Shown: positions 1-6,642 of the stretch, one piece after another | Position numbering within the stretch: the stretch's first letter is position 1 | How the letters are laid out: every line of letters starts with the position of its first letter | Assembly (NCBI GenBank): GCA_903885885.1 | Contig: CAISKJ010001192.1 | Location: forward strand, 1 to 8,875 | Reading direction: 5' to 3' | Length of the DNA stretch: 8,875 bases | Origin: an uncultured delta proteobacterium | GTDB taxonomy: Bacteria; Myxococcota_A; Polyangia; Polyangiales; Ga0077539 | Notes under the pieces: generated by a model | Seen by the model: the letters and a program-made list of their open reading frames with translations, nothing else | What the model was told of the DNA's origin: nothing | The model's database searches: none | Made by a program: the position numbers and the translations under genes

Positions 1-347
1 CGGTGGGCGACGTGATCCGCGCCGTGGAGCACTGCGTGGCCGCGGGCCTGCGCCCCGACGTCGATCTTCTCTACGGCCTCCCCGGCGAGACCGAAGACGA
101 CCAGCGCGCGACGGTGAAGCTCGCCGAGCTGCTCGTGGCGAAGGGCGCGCGCATTCACAGCCACGCCTTCATGCCGCTGCCCGGCACGCCCCTGCGCGAT
201 CGCGAGCCCGCGCCCGTCGGCCCCGACCTCGACGCCATGCTGCGCAGAATGGAAGCGCAGGGGCGGAGCTACGGCCCCTGGCGCGGCCACATGGTGCGCG
301 CGACGGAGCTCGTGAAGCGCCGCAGGGCTACGCGCCCGGGGCGCTGA
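1..347 (+). CDS. Radical SAM protein, C-terminal fragment (possibly B12-binding radical SAM family)
   Basis: Only the last 115 or so residues are in the window; the frame is open at base 1, so the true start and the CxxxCxxC iron-sulfur motif lie to the left. The visible part fits the end of a radical SAM TIM barrel. DVDLLYGLPGETEDDQ is the typical late-barrel strand followed by the GLPGET turn, and HAFMPLPGTPLRD is the next strand with the usual P-L-P-G-T-P turn. A basic tail (VKRRRATRPGR) ends the protein. Such proteins cleave S-adenosylmethionine reductively at an Fe-S cluster to start radical chemistry; the substrate cannot be told from this fragment. The phrase order resembles B12-binding/radical SAM proteins of the MJ_1487 type, but that subfamily call is tentative. 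It converges on rodA with 12 bases between the two stop codons and no evident terminator hairpin. Confidence 0.8.
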   Translation, partial: VGDVIRAVEHCVAAGLRPDVDLLYGLPGETEDDQRATVKLAELLVAKGARIHSHAFMPLPGTPLRDREPAPVGPDLDAMLRRMEAQGRSYGPWRGHMVRATELVKRRRATRPGR

Positions 348-359
348 GACGACCCGCGA

Positions 360-1469
360 TCACCACGCCTGACGGCGCATCGACACGTTCATCAAGAGGC
401 CGACGCCGATGAGAATCGTGAGCACGCTCGAGCCGCCGTAGGAGAAGAACGGCAGCGTGACGCCCACCACCGGCAGCGAGCGCGTGACCATGCCCACGTT
501 GAAGATCACGTGCCAGAAGAAGAGCGCCGAGACGCCCACCGCGATGGCCGTGCCGAAGCGGTCGCGCGCCGTGGAGGCGATGCGCAGCCCCCACATGACG
601 AGGAACCCGAAGGCCAGCACCACGAGCGCCGCGCCCACAAAACCCTGCTCCTGCGCCCACACCGGAAAGGGGAAGTCGGTGTGCGTGTCGGGCAGAAAGT
701 GGTGCTGGTTCTGCGTGCCGCGCATGAAGCCCTGGCCCGTGAGCTTGCCCGAGCCCACGGCCACGATGCTCTGGTGCGCCTGCCAGCCGCTGCCCTGCAC
801 GTCGCGGTTGTCGCCGAGAAAGGACGTGAGTCTCTCCTTCTGGTAGGCCTTCATGCCGAAGCTCCAGAGGAGCCACGCGCCGAGGCCGCCGCCGCCGAAG
901 ATGGAGAGCAGCGTGCGGCGGTCGATGCGCACGAGCGACAGCACGCTCACCGACACGAGCCCCACGATGAGCGCGGTGCCCAGGTCGGGCTGCGCCATGA
1001 TGAGCCCCAGCGGGAGCCCGATGAGCGCGCCCGGGAGGATGAGGTCGCGCAGCGTCCATTTCTCGCTGCGGTTGTCGCGGTGGATGTACCGCGCGACGGC
1101 GAGCATGAGGCTGAGCTTTACGAACTCGCTCGGTTGAAACAGAAAGCTCCCGAGCTTGATCCACCGGTGCGTGCCGCGAATGCTGGTGCCGAGAAGAAAC
1201 ACCAGCACCAGCGACGCGATGGAGGCCGTGTACGCGGCGTAGGCGTAGCGCTCGTAGACCTTGTAATCGATCGACGCGACGATGACCGCCGTGGCCGCGC
1301 CGAGGGCCAGCCAGTAGATCTGCTGAATGTACAGCTCGCTGCGCGCGCCCACGTGGGCGCTCGTGGCCGAGTACAGGTTCACCACGCCGACGGTGGCCAC
1401 CATCGACACGATGAGAAACAGCGGCCAGTCGAACTGATCGCGGAGGCGGTATTGGAGCGAGCGTGCCAT
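360..1469 (-). CDS. rodA: RodA, SEDS-family peptidoglycan glycosyltransferase (elongasome)
   Basis: The 369-residue protein has the length and the roughly ten hydrophobic segments of SEDS proteins. It polymerises lipid II into glycan strands during side-wall growth, working in the inner membrane with PBP2. Family hallmarks are visible: FQPSEFVKL with the conserved Glu at residue 115, AQPDLGTA near 159-166, the periplasmic stretch around residues 229-250 (GWQAHQSIVAVGSGKLTGQG), and LPDTHTDFPFPVWAQE, whose second Asp (residue 265) matches the essential catalytic-site Asp of E. coli RodA. The end SYGGSSVLTILIGVGLLMNVSMRR is also typical. The ATG at 1469 is preceded by AAGAGG five bases upstream. 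It follows mrdA by 10 bases, so the two are almost certainly cotranscribed. RodA is preferred over FtsW because of the HTDF motif and the mrdA partner. Confidence 0.96.
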   Translation of the reverse strand: MARSLQYRLRDQFDWPLFLIVSMVATVGVVNLYSATSAHVGARSELYIQQIYWLALGAATAVIVASIDYKVYERYAYAAYTASIASLVLVFLLGTSIRGTHRWIKLGSFLFQPSEFVKLSLMLAVARYIHRDNRSEKWTLRDLILPGALIGLPLGLIMAQPDLGTALIVGLVSVSVLSLVRIDRRTLLSIFGGGGLGAWLLWSFGMKAYQKERLTSFLGDNRDVQGSGWQAHQSIVAVGSGKLTGQGFMRGTQNQHHFLPDTHTDFPFPVWAQEQGFVGAALVVLAFGFLVMWGLRIASTARDRFGTAIAVGVSALFFWHVIFNVGMVTRSLPVVGVTLPFFSYGGSSVLTILIGVGLLMNVSMRRQAW

Positions 1470-1474
1470 CGGTG

Positions 1475-1480
1475 CCTCTT
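1475..1480 (-). promoter_or_regulatory. Ribosome binding site of rodA
   Basis: AAGAGG lies five bases upstream of the rodA ATG and abuts the mrdA stop codon (TGA at 1480-1482). This placement favours translational coupling of rodA to mrdA. Confidence 0.6.
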
Positions 1481-3384
1481 CAGTGCTGCCGCCGCGCGGC
1501 CTCGCGCGCCTGCGCCGCGGTCACGGTGGGGAGCGCGATGCCCGGTCGGATGCGCGTGAACCAGTCGCGCACGACCTGAGAGACCACCGGGGCGGCCTCG
1601 TGACCGCCCGAGCCGCCGTGCTCGACGAGCACCACGAAGGCGATCTCGGGGTTGTCGGCGGGGGCGAAGCCCGCGAACCAGGCGTGGTCGCGGTTCTCGT
1701 ACCAGTTGCGCCGCGGGTCGCCGTGCGGGAGCGAGGCGTGTGACACCTGCGCGGTGCCCGTCTTGCCCGCGATGGTCACCTCGGAGAGCACCGCGTTGTG
1801 GGCCGTGCCCGCCGCGTCGGCGACCACGCCGGCGAGCGCCATGGTGACGCGCTGGAGGTTCGCCGGGCTCACGTCGACGTGCCTTCGCACGGTGGGCGAA
1901 AAGGTCTGGATCACGTCGCCGTCGGGGCCCTCGACGCGCTCGACGATCTGGGGGACGTAGAGCGTCCCGCCGTTGGCGAGGGCGGCGTAGGCCATGGCCA
2001 TCTGGAGCACGGTGGTGCGCGTGTTGCCCTGCCCGATGGCCATGTTGAGCGAGAAGCCCGTGCGAAACTGGCCGAAGTTTTGAACGTACCAGGCGCGCGT
2101 GGGGATGAAGCCCGGCGTCTCTTGATTGATGCCCACGCCGGTGCGATGCCCGAGCCCAAACTCGTTGGCCATGCGCGCGATGAGATCCATCGAGATGGTC
2201 TCGGCGAGGGTATAAAAATAGATGTTGCAGCTCTCTACGAGGGCGCGCCGCAGGTTCACGATGCCGTGGTTGTGCTGGCAGCGAAACACGCGGCGGCCGA
2301 TCTCGTGGCGGCCGTTGCAGCTCACCTGCGTGCGCTCGTCGATCACCTGGGCCTCGAGGCCCGACAGCGCCGCGAAGGGCTTGAAGGTCGAGCCCGGGTA
2401 GTAGCTCTCGTAGATCGTTTTATCGATGCGCGGGTGGTACGGGTTCTCGTCGATCTCGCGCGCCAGCGCCGCGGGGATGCCCGTGGTGAGCAGGTTGGGA
2501 TCGATGGAGGGGCGCGAGTAGAGGGCCATCACGCGGCCCGTGCGCACGTCGACGACGGCCGCCGCGCCCGACGGGTGACCGCGAAACGCGCGGTCGATGG
2601 AGCGCATGAGCTCCATGTCGAGGGAGAGCACCAGGTCGCGGCCGGGCACGGGCTCGAGGTGCCGATCGGGCGCCGCGTTGGCCGTCGGCTCGCGGGCCGA
2701 GAGCATCATGCCGCGCACGTCGTGTTCGAGGCGCAGCCAGCCGCGGCGACCGCGCAGAATGCTCTCCCACGCGCGCTCGAGGCCCGAGCGGCCGATGCGC
2801 TCGCCGGGCCTGTAATCACGGTCTTGATACTCGGTGAGGTCGTCGGCGTTCACCTCGTTGAGAAAGCCGATGGTGTGCGACGCGAGCTCGCCGAAGGGGT
2901 ACTGCCGCACGGGCACGCCGAGCACCTGCACGCCGGGCAGATCGGCGCGGTGCGTCTCGATGAGGGCGAGCGCCTCGCGGCCGATGTCGGCGCGCGCGAG
3001 CACCTGGTGAAACCTTCGCGGCCCCTCGGCGCCGCGGATGCGATTCTCGAGGCGGTCGCGCTCGTCGCGCCCGAGGCCGAGGTACTCGGCGAAGCGCGGA
3101 AAGTTCTCGGTGCGAAACACACCGGGGATGACGTAGACGTTGTAGCTCGGGCGGTTGGTGGCGATCACGCGGCCCCGCGCGTCGCGGATGATGCCGCGCG
3201 TGGTGGGCAGGTCGATGCGCCGCAGCACGTTGTCTTCGGCCATGCGCGACCAGCGCGCGCTCTCGACGATCTGCACCACGAAGAGCCGCACGATCAGCGT
3301 GGCGATGCCGAGCCCGACGAAGATCGACATCCAGCGGATGCGCTCGCGAAACTCGGTGACGGCGGCCTTGGGGGTGAGCTCCAT
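1480..3384 (-). CDS. mrdA: Penicillin-binding protein 2 (MrdA), elongation-specific peptidoglycan transpeptidase
   Basis: The 634-residue length and layout are those of class B PBP2. A short cytoplasmic tail is followed by one membrane anchor (about residues 19-40, WMSIFVGLGIATLIVRLFVVQ). The pedestal domain includes the conserved TTRGIIRDARGRVIATN stretch near 61-77, and the transpeptidase domain follows. All three active-site motifs are present: S332-TF-K335 in PGSTFKPF, S385-C-N387 in VESCNIYF, and K541-T-G543 in AGKTGTAQV. The enzyme cross-links peptide stems during cell elongation and is a beta-lactam target; RodA downstream is its glycosyltransferase partner. The start is chosen because the residues just before the anchor fit PBP2 N-termini, although no good Shine-Dalgarno sequence precedes it. 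The expected mreC/mreD neighbours are missing; a sigma-54 activator ends 86 bases upstream on the same strand. Confidence 0.96.
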   Translation of the reverse strand: MELTPKAAVTEFRERIRWMSIFVGLGIATLIVRLFVVQIVESARWSRMAEDNVLRRIDLPTTRGIIRDARGRVIATNRPSYNVYVIPGVFRTENFPRFAEYLGLGRDERDRLENRIRGAEGPRRFHQVLARADIGREALALIETHRADLPGVQVLGVPVRQYPFGELASHTIGFLNEVNADDLTEYQDRDYRPGERIGRSGLERAWESILRGRRGWLRLEHDVRGMMLSAREPTANAAPDRHLEPVPGRDLVLSLDMELMRSIDRAFRGHPSGAAAVVDVRTGRVMALYSRPSIDPNLLTTGIPAALAREIDENPYHPRIDKTIYESYYPGSTFKPFAALSGLEAQVIDERTQVSCNGRHEIGRRVFRCQHNHGIVNLRRALVESCNIYFYTLAETISMDLIARMANEFGLGHRTGVGINQETPGFIPTRAWYVQNFGQFRTGFSLNMAIGQGNTRTTVLQMAMAYAALANGGTLYVPQIVERVEGPDGDVIQTFSPTVRRHVDVSPANLQRVTMALAGVVADAAGTAHNAVLSEVTIAGKTGTAQVSHASLPHGDPRRNWYENRDHAWFAGFAPADNPEIAFVVLVEHGGSGGHEAAPVVSQVVRDWFTRIRPGIALPTVTAAQAREAARRQH

Positions 3385-3470
3385 ACGGGTGCGGTGCTAC
3401 CGCGTGAGCCCGCTGTTTCGCACAGCCCGCGCGGCGTGTCGAGCGACGGCCCAACGCGCGGATGTTCGGT

Positions 3471-4541
3471 CTACTCCTCGCGGTTCTTGCGGGGGCGCGG
3501 GAGGGCGTACTGCTCGAGCTTCGACACGAGCGCGCGGCGCGAGATGCCGAGCTGCGCGGCGGCGCGCGTCTGGTTGCCTGCGCAGCGGTCGAGCGCGTCG
3601 ATGATGCGCTGCCGCTCCACCACGCTCAGCGCGTCGCGCAGGTCGTCGGGCAGGGCCGCGGGCTCGTGCGCAGGCGCGACGGGGCGCATCTTGTCGAGGG
3701 GCAGGTGCTCGGTGGTGATGGTGCCGCTCGACAGGAGCGCGGCGCGCGCGATCACGTTGCGCAGCTCGCGGATGTTGCCGGGCCAGCGGTAGGCCTCGAG
3801 CGCGCGCATGGCCTCGGGGCTGATGGTGGGCGTCGGGCGGCCCGACTGCGCGGCCGACACGGCGGCGAAGTGGCGCGCGAGGGGCGCGATCTCGCGCACG
3901 CGCTCGCGCAGCGGCGGAATGGTGAGCGCGAAGCCGTTGAGGCGAAAGTAGAGGTCGCTGCGGTAGCGCCCGGCGGCGGCCTCGGCCTCGAGGTCGCGGT
4001 TGGTGGCCGCCACGATGCGCACGTTCACCGGGCGCGATTTGAGCCCGCCCACGCGGCGCACCTGCGCGTCTTCGAGCACGCGCAAGAGCTTCGCTTGCAG
4101 CGCGGGCGTGAGCTCGCCCACCTCGTCGAGGAAGAGCGTCCCCCCTTCGGCCGTCTCGATGAGCCCGGGCTTGGCCGTCGCGGCGCCCGAGAAGGCGCCC
4201 TTCTCGTAGCCGAAGAGCTCGCTCTCGAAGAGCGTCTCGGTGAGGGCCGCGCAGTTGACCTTCACGTACGGGTGATCGCGCCGCGGCGAGCGACGGTGCA
4301 ATCGCTCGGCGAACACCTCTTTGCCCGCGCCCGTCTCGCCGAGGTGGAGCGTCGCGTGGTGGCGCGACACCGAGCGGTCGTCGATGCGGAGGTCGGCCTC
4401 CTCCGAGCGCCCGAGGGTGACCGCGCCGCGCGCGGGGAGCGCGAGCATCTGCGGGCCGCTGGTGGTCACCACGCGGAGCTGGAGCCCCGCGCTCGGGCGC
4501 TTCGGTGTCGTCTGCGTCGTGTCGTCGTGGGAGGTGCTCAT
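3471..4541 (-). CDS. FHA-linked sigma-54-dependent activator with an internal in-frame deletion
   Basis: Read from ATG 4541 the product is 356 residues (ATG 4556 would add five; neither has a clear ribosome binding site). Residues 20-67 are the front half of a phosphothreonine-binding FHA domain (VTLGRSEEADLRIDD, then SVSRHHATLHL). The sequence then goes directly into the Walker A loop GETGAGKE (68-75) of a sigma-54 AAA+ domain. The rest is canonical: ESELFGYEKGAFSGA with the sigma-54 contact loop at 115-120 (GAFSGA, Ser replacing the usual Thr), Walker B GGTLFLDE (133-140), the YRWPGNIREL region, and a Fis-type helix-turn-helix (about 323-345). Missing are the back half of FHA, the linker and the N-terminal edge of the AAA+ domain, roughly 100 residues or more. 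The family normally uses kinase-dependent FHA signals to drive sigma-54 promoters; this copy may be non-functional, or the gap may be an assembly artefact. Confidence 0.88.
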   Translation of the reverse strand: MSTSHDDTTQTTPKRPSAGLQLRVVTTSGPQMLALPARGAVTLGRSEEADLRIDDRSVSRHHATLHLGETGAGKEVFAERLHRRSPRRDHPYVKVNCAALTETLFESELFGYEKGAFSGAATAKPGLIETAEGGTLFLDEVGELTPALQAKLLRVLEDAQVRRVGGLKSRPVNVRIVAATNRDLEAEAAAGRYRSDLYFRLNGFALTIPPLRERVREIAPLARHFAAVSAAQSGRPTPTISPEAMRALEAYRWPGNIRELRNVIARAALLSSGTITTEHLPLDKMRPVAPAHEPAALPDDLRDALSVVERQRIIDALDRCAGNQTRAAAQLGISRRALVSKLEQYALPRPRKNREE

Positions 4542-4607
4542 CCGCGGCCGCGACATACACCCGCGCACGGCGCCTGCGCGCGTCGCGACGGGTGTACCCT
4601 GCGCCGC
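4542..4607. promoter_or_regulatory. Short divergent intergenic region, sigma-54 activator / trmO
   Basis: Only 66 bases separate the two divergent starts, so both promoters must lie here or inside the genes. On the plus strand a TACCCT hexamer at 4595-4600 could serve as a -10 box. It would place transcription start at or next to the trmO GTG at 4608, consistent with a leaderless message and with the lack of a Shine-Dalgarno sequence. No convincing -35 box is seen, so this is weak. Confidence 0.25.
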
Positions 4608-5390
4608 GTGACCGATGCCCGCGAGCCCGAGCCCTCCTCTTGGACCTTCAACCCCATCGGCGTCGCGCGCACGGTCTTTCGAGAGAAGTACAGCATCCCC
4701 CGGCAGCCCGGGTTGTGCCCGGCGGCCCGCGGCACCGTGCACCTCCGCCGCGACGCCGCGCTGCGCGCCGCGCTGAAGGGGATCGAGGGCTTCTCGCACC
4801 TCTGGCTGGTGTACGTGTTCCACGCCACGGGCGCGAGCGACTGGCGGCCCACGGTGCGCGCGCCGCGGCTGGGGGGCGCGGAGAAGGTCGGCTCGCTCGC
4901 CAGCCGCTCGCCGCACCGCCCCAACCCCATCGGCATCTCGGTGGTGGAGCTGCTGCGCGCCGAGCTCGATCACCCCGAGGGCCCACGCCTCGAGGTGCGC
5001 GGGGTCGACCTGCTCGACGGCTCCCCCGTGCTCGACGTGAAGCCCTACCTGCCCTACGCCGACGCCGTGCGGGGCGCGACCACGGGGTGGGCGAAGGAGC
5101 CCGTCCCCCGCGCGCCGGTGCGCTTCTCGCGCAAGGCTTCGCGGCTCGTGCGCGCCTTCGAGGCCACGCGCCCGGAGCTGCGCGCGCTCATTCGGGGCCT
5201 GCTCTCGCTCGACCCGCGGCCGGCGTTTCAACAGCGCCGCATGCCGCTGAAGTCTCCCGCCGCCGAGGGCACCCGCTGGGGCTTCTCGGTGGTCGACCTC
5301 GAGGTGCAGTGGGAGATCCGCGCGGGCGCGATTCTCGTCGTCGACGTGTTCGTGCCCGACGACGCGCCCTCCGTCGGCGGTCGGGGCTGA
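4608..5390 (+). CDS. trmO: TrmO (TsaA/YaeB), tRNA-Thr t6A37 N6-methyltransferase
   Basis: The 260-residue product matches TrmO along most of its length. Visible blocks are FNPIGVARTVFREKYSIPRQPG (residues 14-35), IEGFSHLWLVYVFH (59-72), WRPTVRAPRLGG (79-90), SRSPHRPNPIGIS (99-111), DLLDGSPVLDVKPYLPY (134-150) and a late DPRPAFQ. The enzyme transfers a methyl group from S-adenosylmethionine to N6-threonylcarbamoyladenosine at position 37 of threonine tRNAs, using an unusual beta-barrel fold, and fine-tunes decoding in the cytoplasm. The GTG start at 4608 follows an untranslated stretch without a Shine-Dalgarno; the conserved block begins soon after, so little can be missing. The final eight residues (A253 to G260) and the stop are encoded by a sequence repeated at 6643-6700, so the C-terminus is probably not ancestral. 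It is slightly longer than the E. coli protein (about 235 residues). Confidence 0.93.
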   Translation: MTDAREPEPSSWTFNPIGVARTVFREKYSIPRQPGLCPAARGTVHLRRDAALRAALKGIEGFSHLWLVYVFHATGASDWRPTVRAPRLGGAEKVGSLASRSPHRPNPIGISVVELLRAELDHPEGPRLEVRGVDLLDGSPVLDVKPYLPYADAVRGATTGWAKEPVPRAPVRFSRKASRLVRAFEATRPELRALIRGLLSLDPRPAFQQRRMPLKSPAAEGTRWGFSVVDLEVQWEIRAGAILVVDVFVPDDAPSVGGRG

Positions 5391-5420
5391 ACGCGACTCC
5401 TGCGACGCGCGCCGCCCTCG
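5363..5420. repeat. Dispersed 58-bp repeat, copy A (overlaps the trmO 3' end)
   Basis: Matches 6643-6700 at 51 of 58 positions, with no gaps, in the same orientation. The first 48 bases match at 43. It contains GCGCCCTCCGTCGG, then the trmO stop, then GCGACGCGCG. The inner CTCCG...CGGAG inverted repeat seen in copy B is weakened here to CTCCG...CGGGG. Confidence 0.75.
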
Positions 5421-5443
5421 CCCGGTCGCACGATCGCGTGGGG

Positions 5444-5478
5444 CGAAGGCCGCACCGGGGCGCCCCCGGACGCCTTCG
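5444..5478. other. Strong nested hairpin downstream of trmO
   Basis: Outer arms CGAAGGC (5444-5450) and GCCTTCG (5472-5478) pair perfectly. Inside them CCGGGG (5455-5460) and CCCCGG (5464-5469) pair around a three-base loop. It begins 54 bases after the trmO stop. There is no T-run, so it is not a classical intrinsic terminator, but it may protect the 3' end or assist termination. A further GCCTTCG at 5520-5526 could pair alternatively. Confidence 0.45.
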
Positions 5479-5485
5479 TGGGCCT

Positions 5486-5514
5486 CCCGTACGGCAATCC
5501 CCCGGGCGTACGGG
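5486..5514. other. Inverted repeat CCCGTACG / CGTACGGG
   Basis: Perfect 8-bp arms at 5486-5493 and 5507-5514 flank a 13-base spacer. Because CGTACG is itself palindromic, the arms also read as near direct repeats (CGTACGGCAA and CGTACGGGCAA). It lies eight bases beyond the nested hairpin. Role unknown; it could be structure in the trmO transcript or a dimer-protein binding site. Confidence 0.35.
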
Positions 5515-5820
5515 CAACGCCTTCGCGCCGCGGGGCGATGCACGGTGCAGGCGAGGTGGCAGCGCTCAGTGACGCGCTCGGGCCATTGCGCGTGCGTACA
5601 GGTCGAGCGGGTACGCGGCGCGACCGGCAGGGAGGATCGTCGATCGCGGGTGCGCGAACAATGCCCCGGCGGTGGACGTACCGCGTCCGAGGCCCGGGCT
5701 TGCCGTTGCCGCGAGCGCGGGCGAAGGCGCTCACCACCACGACGGCAAACCCGTTCGTCGAACAGCCGTCGTCTACCCGCGCCGCCCCGACGGCGCCCGC
5801 CAGGACGACCCGCCGCTGCG

Positions 5821-6417
5821 CTACTCCGAGGCGCGCGCGCTGGGGGTGAGCGTGACGTTGCGGTACACGCGATCGACCTCCAGCGCGCCCCCGAGCGCCT
5901 CGAGCGCCACCGACTCGCCGTCGGCTCCTTCGCGGAGCACCCATCCGCCTTCGGCGTCGCGCGAGTACACCTCGATGCAGCGCTCGTGCTGCGACACCAG
6001 CACGTAGTGCTTGAGCGATTCGAGCTTGCGATAGCGACGAAACTTACCCGCGCGATCCCACGACTCGGTGCTGTCGGAGAGCACCTCGACGAGCACCAGC
6101 GGGTTGACCACCGCGTTGCGATCCTCTTCGTGCACGAGGGGCTCACCGCACACCACCGTCACGTCGGGGTAGGCCGCGAGGCGCACCGTGCGAGGCCGCG
6201 TGCGCTGGTCCGACGTGAACACGCGGCACGGCCGGTCGCCGATGAGGCGCGACAGTTCGACGATCATCTGCGCGCTGAGCTGGTTGTGGGCGAGCGTGCC
6301 GCCCGACATCGCGTACACGACGCCGTCGACCCACTCGTGCTTGGTCTCCGAGCGCTCCTCCATCGCGAGGTACTCGGCGTAGCTGACCTCGCGCGCCTCG
6401 ATCGCTTGCTCTGTCAT
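5821..6417 (-). CDS. Uma2-family (DUF820) predicted endonuclease
   Basis: The 198-residue product has the standard length and pattern of the Uma2/DUF820 family, which adopts a PD-(D/E)XK nuclease fold. From the N-terminus it shows VSYAEYLAME, KHEWVDGVVYAMSGG with Glu28, TLAHNQLSAQ with His44, YPDVTVV with the catalytic-type Asp85, LVEVLSDST with Glu111, and a basic stretch GKFRRYRKLESLKHYVLV that supplies the lysine (K125 or K136). The metal-site residues therefore look intact. The family is abundant in cyanobacteria and myxobacteria, often in many copies per genome, and its biological role is not established. The ATG at 6417 was chosen since the conserved block begins 12 residues later; a GTG at 6435 is possible and neither has a clear ribosome binding site. 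The 71-bp repeat lies 137 bases upstream. Confidence 0.88.
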   Translation of the reverse strand: MTEQAIEAREVSYAEYLAMEERSETKHEWVDGVVYAMSGGTLAHNQLSAQMIVELSRLIGDRPCRVFTSDQRTRPRTVRLAAYPDVTVVCGEPLVHEEDRNAVVNPLVLVEVLSDSTESWDRAGKFRRYRKLESLKHYVLVSQHERCIEVYSRDAEGGWVLREGADGESVALEALGGALEVDRVYRNVTLTPSARASE

Positions 6418-6560
6418 CGCCGTCGAGCATGCCACAGGGGGCGCGCGATCTCATCGGCCTCCGCTGGCTTCACCAACGCGCACGGCGCCCGCGCGCGCCG
6501 GACGCCGAGCGTGCGCGCCTTCTCGGCGTAGCGCGCCGCCGCCCGCGCGGCCCCGCGCAC
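6414..6560 (-). CDS. Possible small ORF or gene remnant overlapping the Uma2 start
   Basis: From GTG 6560 this frame encodes 48 residues (begins VRGAARAAARYAEKARTLG) and ends in a TGA that overlaps the Uma2 ATG as ATGA. About 42 of 48 codons end in G or C, better than the alternative minus-strand frame starting at 6593, so the stretch looks coding or formerly coding. The frame is open upstream through the whole 71-bp repeat to a stop at 6621-6623, but no ATG precedes the GTG. The product is basic, has no recognised domain and may be the tail of a decayed gene translationally coupled to Uma2, or chance. Confidence 0.28.
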   Translation of the reverse strand: MRGAARAAARYAEKARTLGVRRARAPCALVKPAEADEIARPLWHARRR

Positions 6561-6624
6561 CGCGTCGCGCGGCGTGTCGGTGCGCCCGCATACTGACGTC
6601 GGTATACCGGCGTACTGACGTCAG
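6554..6624. repeat. 71-bp perfect direct repeat, copy 1
   Basis: Identical base for base to 8805-8875 in the same orientation; identity ends at 6553 on the left and is limited only by the window edge on the right. It contains an 8-bp inverted repeat (GCGCACCG 6555-6562 with CGGTGCGC 6578-6585) and a double operator-like block (6588-6624). It lies upstream of the Uma2 gene, as copy 2 lies upstream of the VWA gene. Confidence 0.92.
6588..6624. promoter_or_regulatory. Operator-like tandem sites inside the 71-bp repeat
   Basis: Two 13-bp sites, GCATACTGACGTC (6588-6600) and GCGTACTGACGTC (6610-6622), differ at one base and are 22 bp apart, about two helical turns. Between them lies the perfect palindrome CGGTATACCG (6600-6609), and the block ends in the perfect palindrome CTGACGTCAG (6615-6624). 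Evenly phased repeats plus palindromes are typical of cooperative binding by a dimeric repressor, but no regulator is identified. The same block occurs at 8839-8875. Confidence 0.4.
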
Positions 6625-6642
6625 CACACGCGCCCAGAGCTG

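Larger units (their letters stand above)
5391..5820. other. Gene-free stretch between trmO and the Uma2-family gene
   Basis: No convincing gene is seen in these 430 bases. The first 130 bases are dense in inverted repeats (listed separately) and carry the tail of repeat copy A. A plus-strand frame around 5411-5510 uses mostly G/C third positions (PPDAFVGLPYGNPPG) but loses that bias afterwards and has no recognised relative, so it could be a decayed gene remnant. The rest shows mixed codon-position signal on both strands. Confidence 0.5.

Noticed and set aside
510..1559. Long plus-strand frames opposite rodA and mrdA
   Set aside because: They are Arg/Ala/Glu-rich shadows of strongly supported genes in very GC-rich DNA.
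5740..5790. Minus-strand CSTNGF stretch resembling the missing FHA Gly-Ser-x-Asn-Gly segment
   Set aside because: Only a few residues match, the surrounding residues do not look like FHA strands, and it lies 1.2 kb upstream of the broken activator beyond trmO.
5672..6007. Plus-strand frame with good third-position bias (TAVVYPRRPDGARQ) running across the Uma2 3' end
   Set aside because: Most of it is antisense to the well-supported Uma2 gene, and matched third positions on the opposite strand explain the bias.
4542..6146. Upstream extension of the sigma-54 activator frame through trmO to beyond 6100
   Set aside because: It is antisense to trmO, which is clearly coding, and the extension has low-complexity basic sequence; the first sensible starts are 4556 or 4541.
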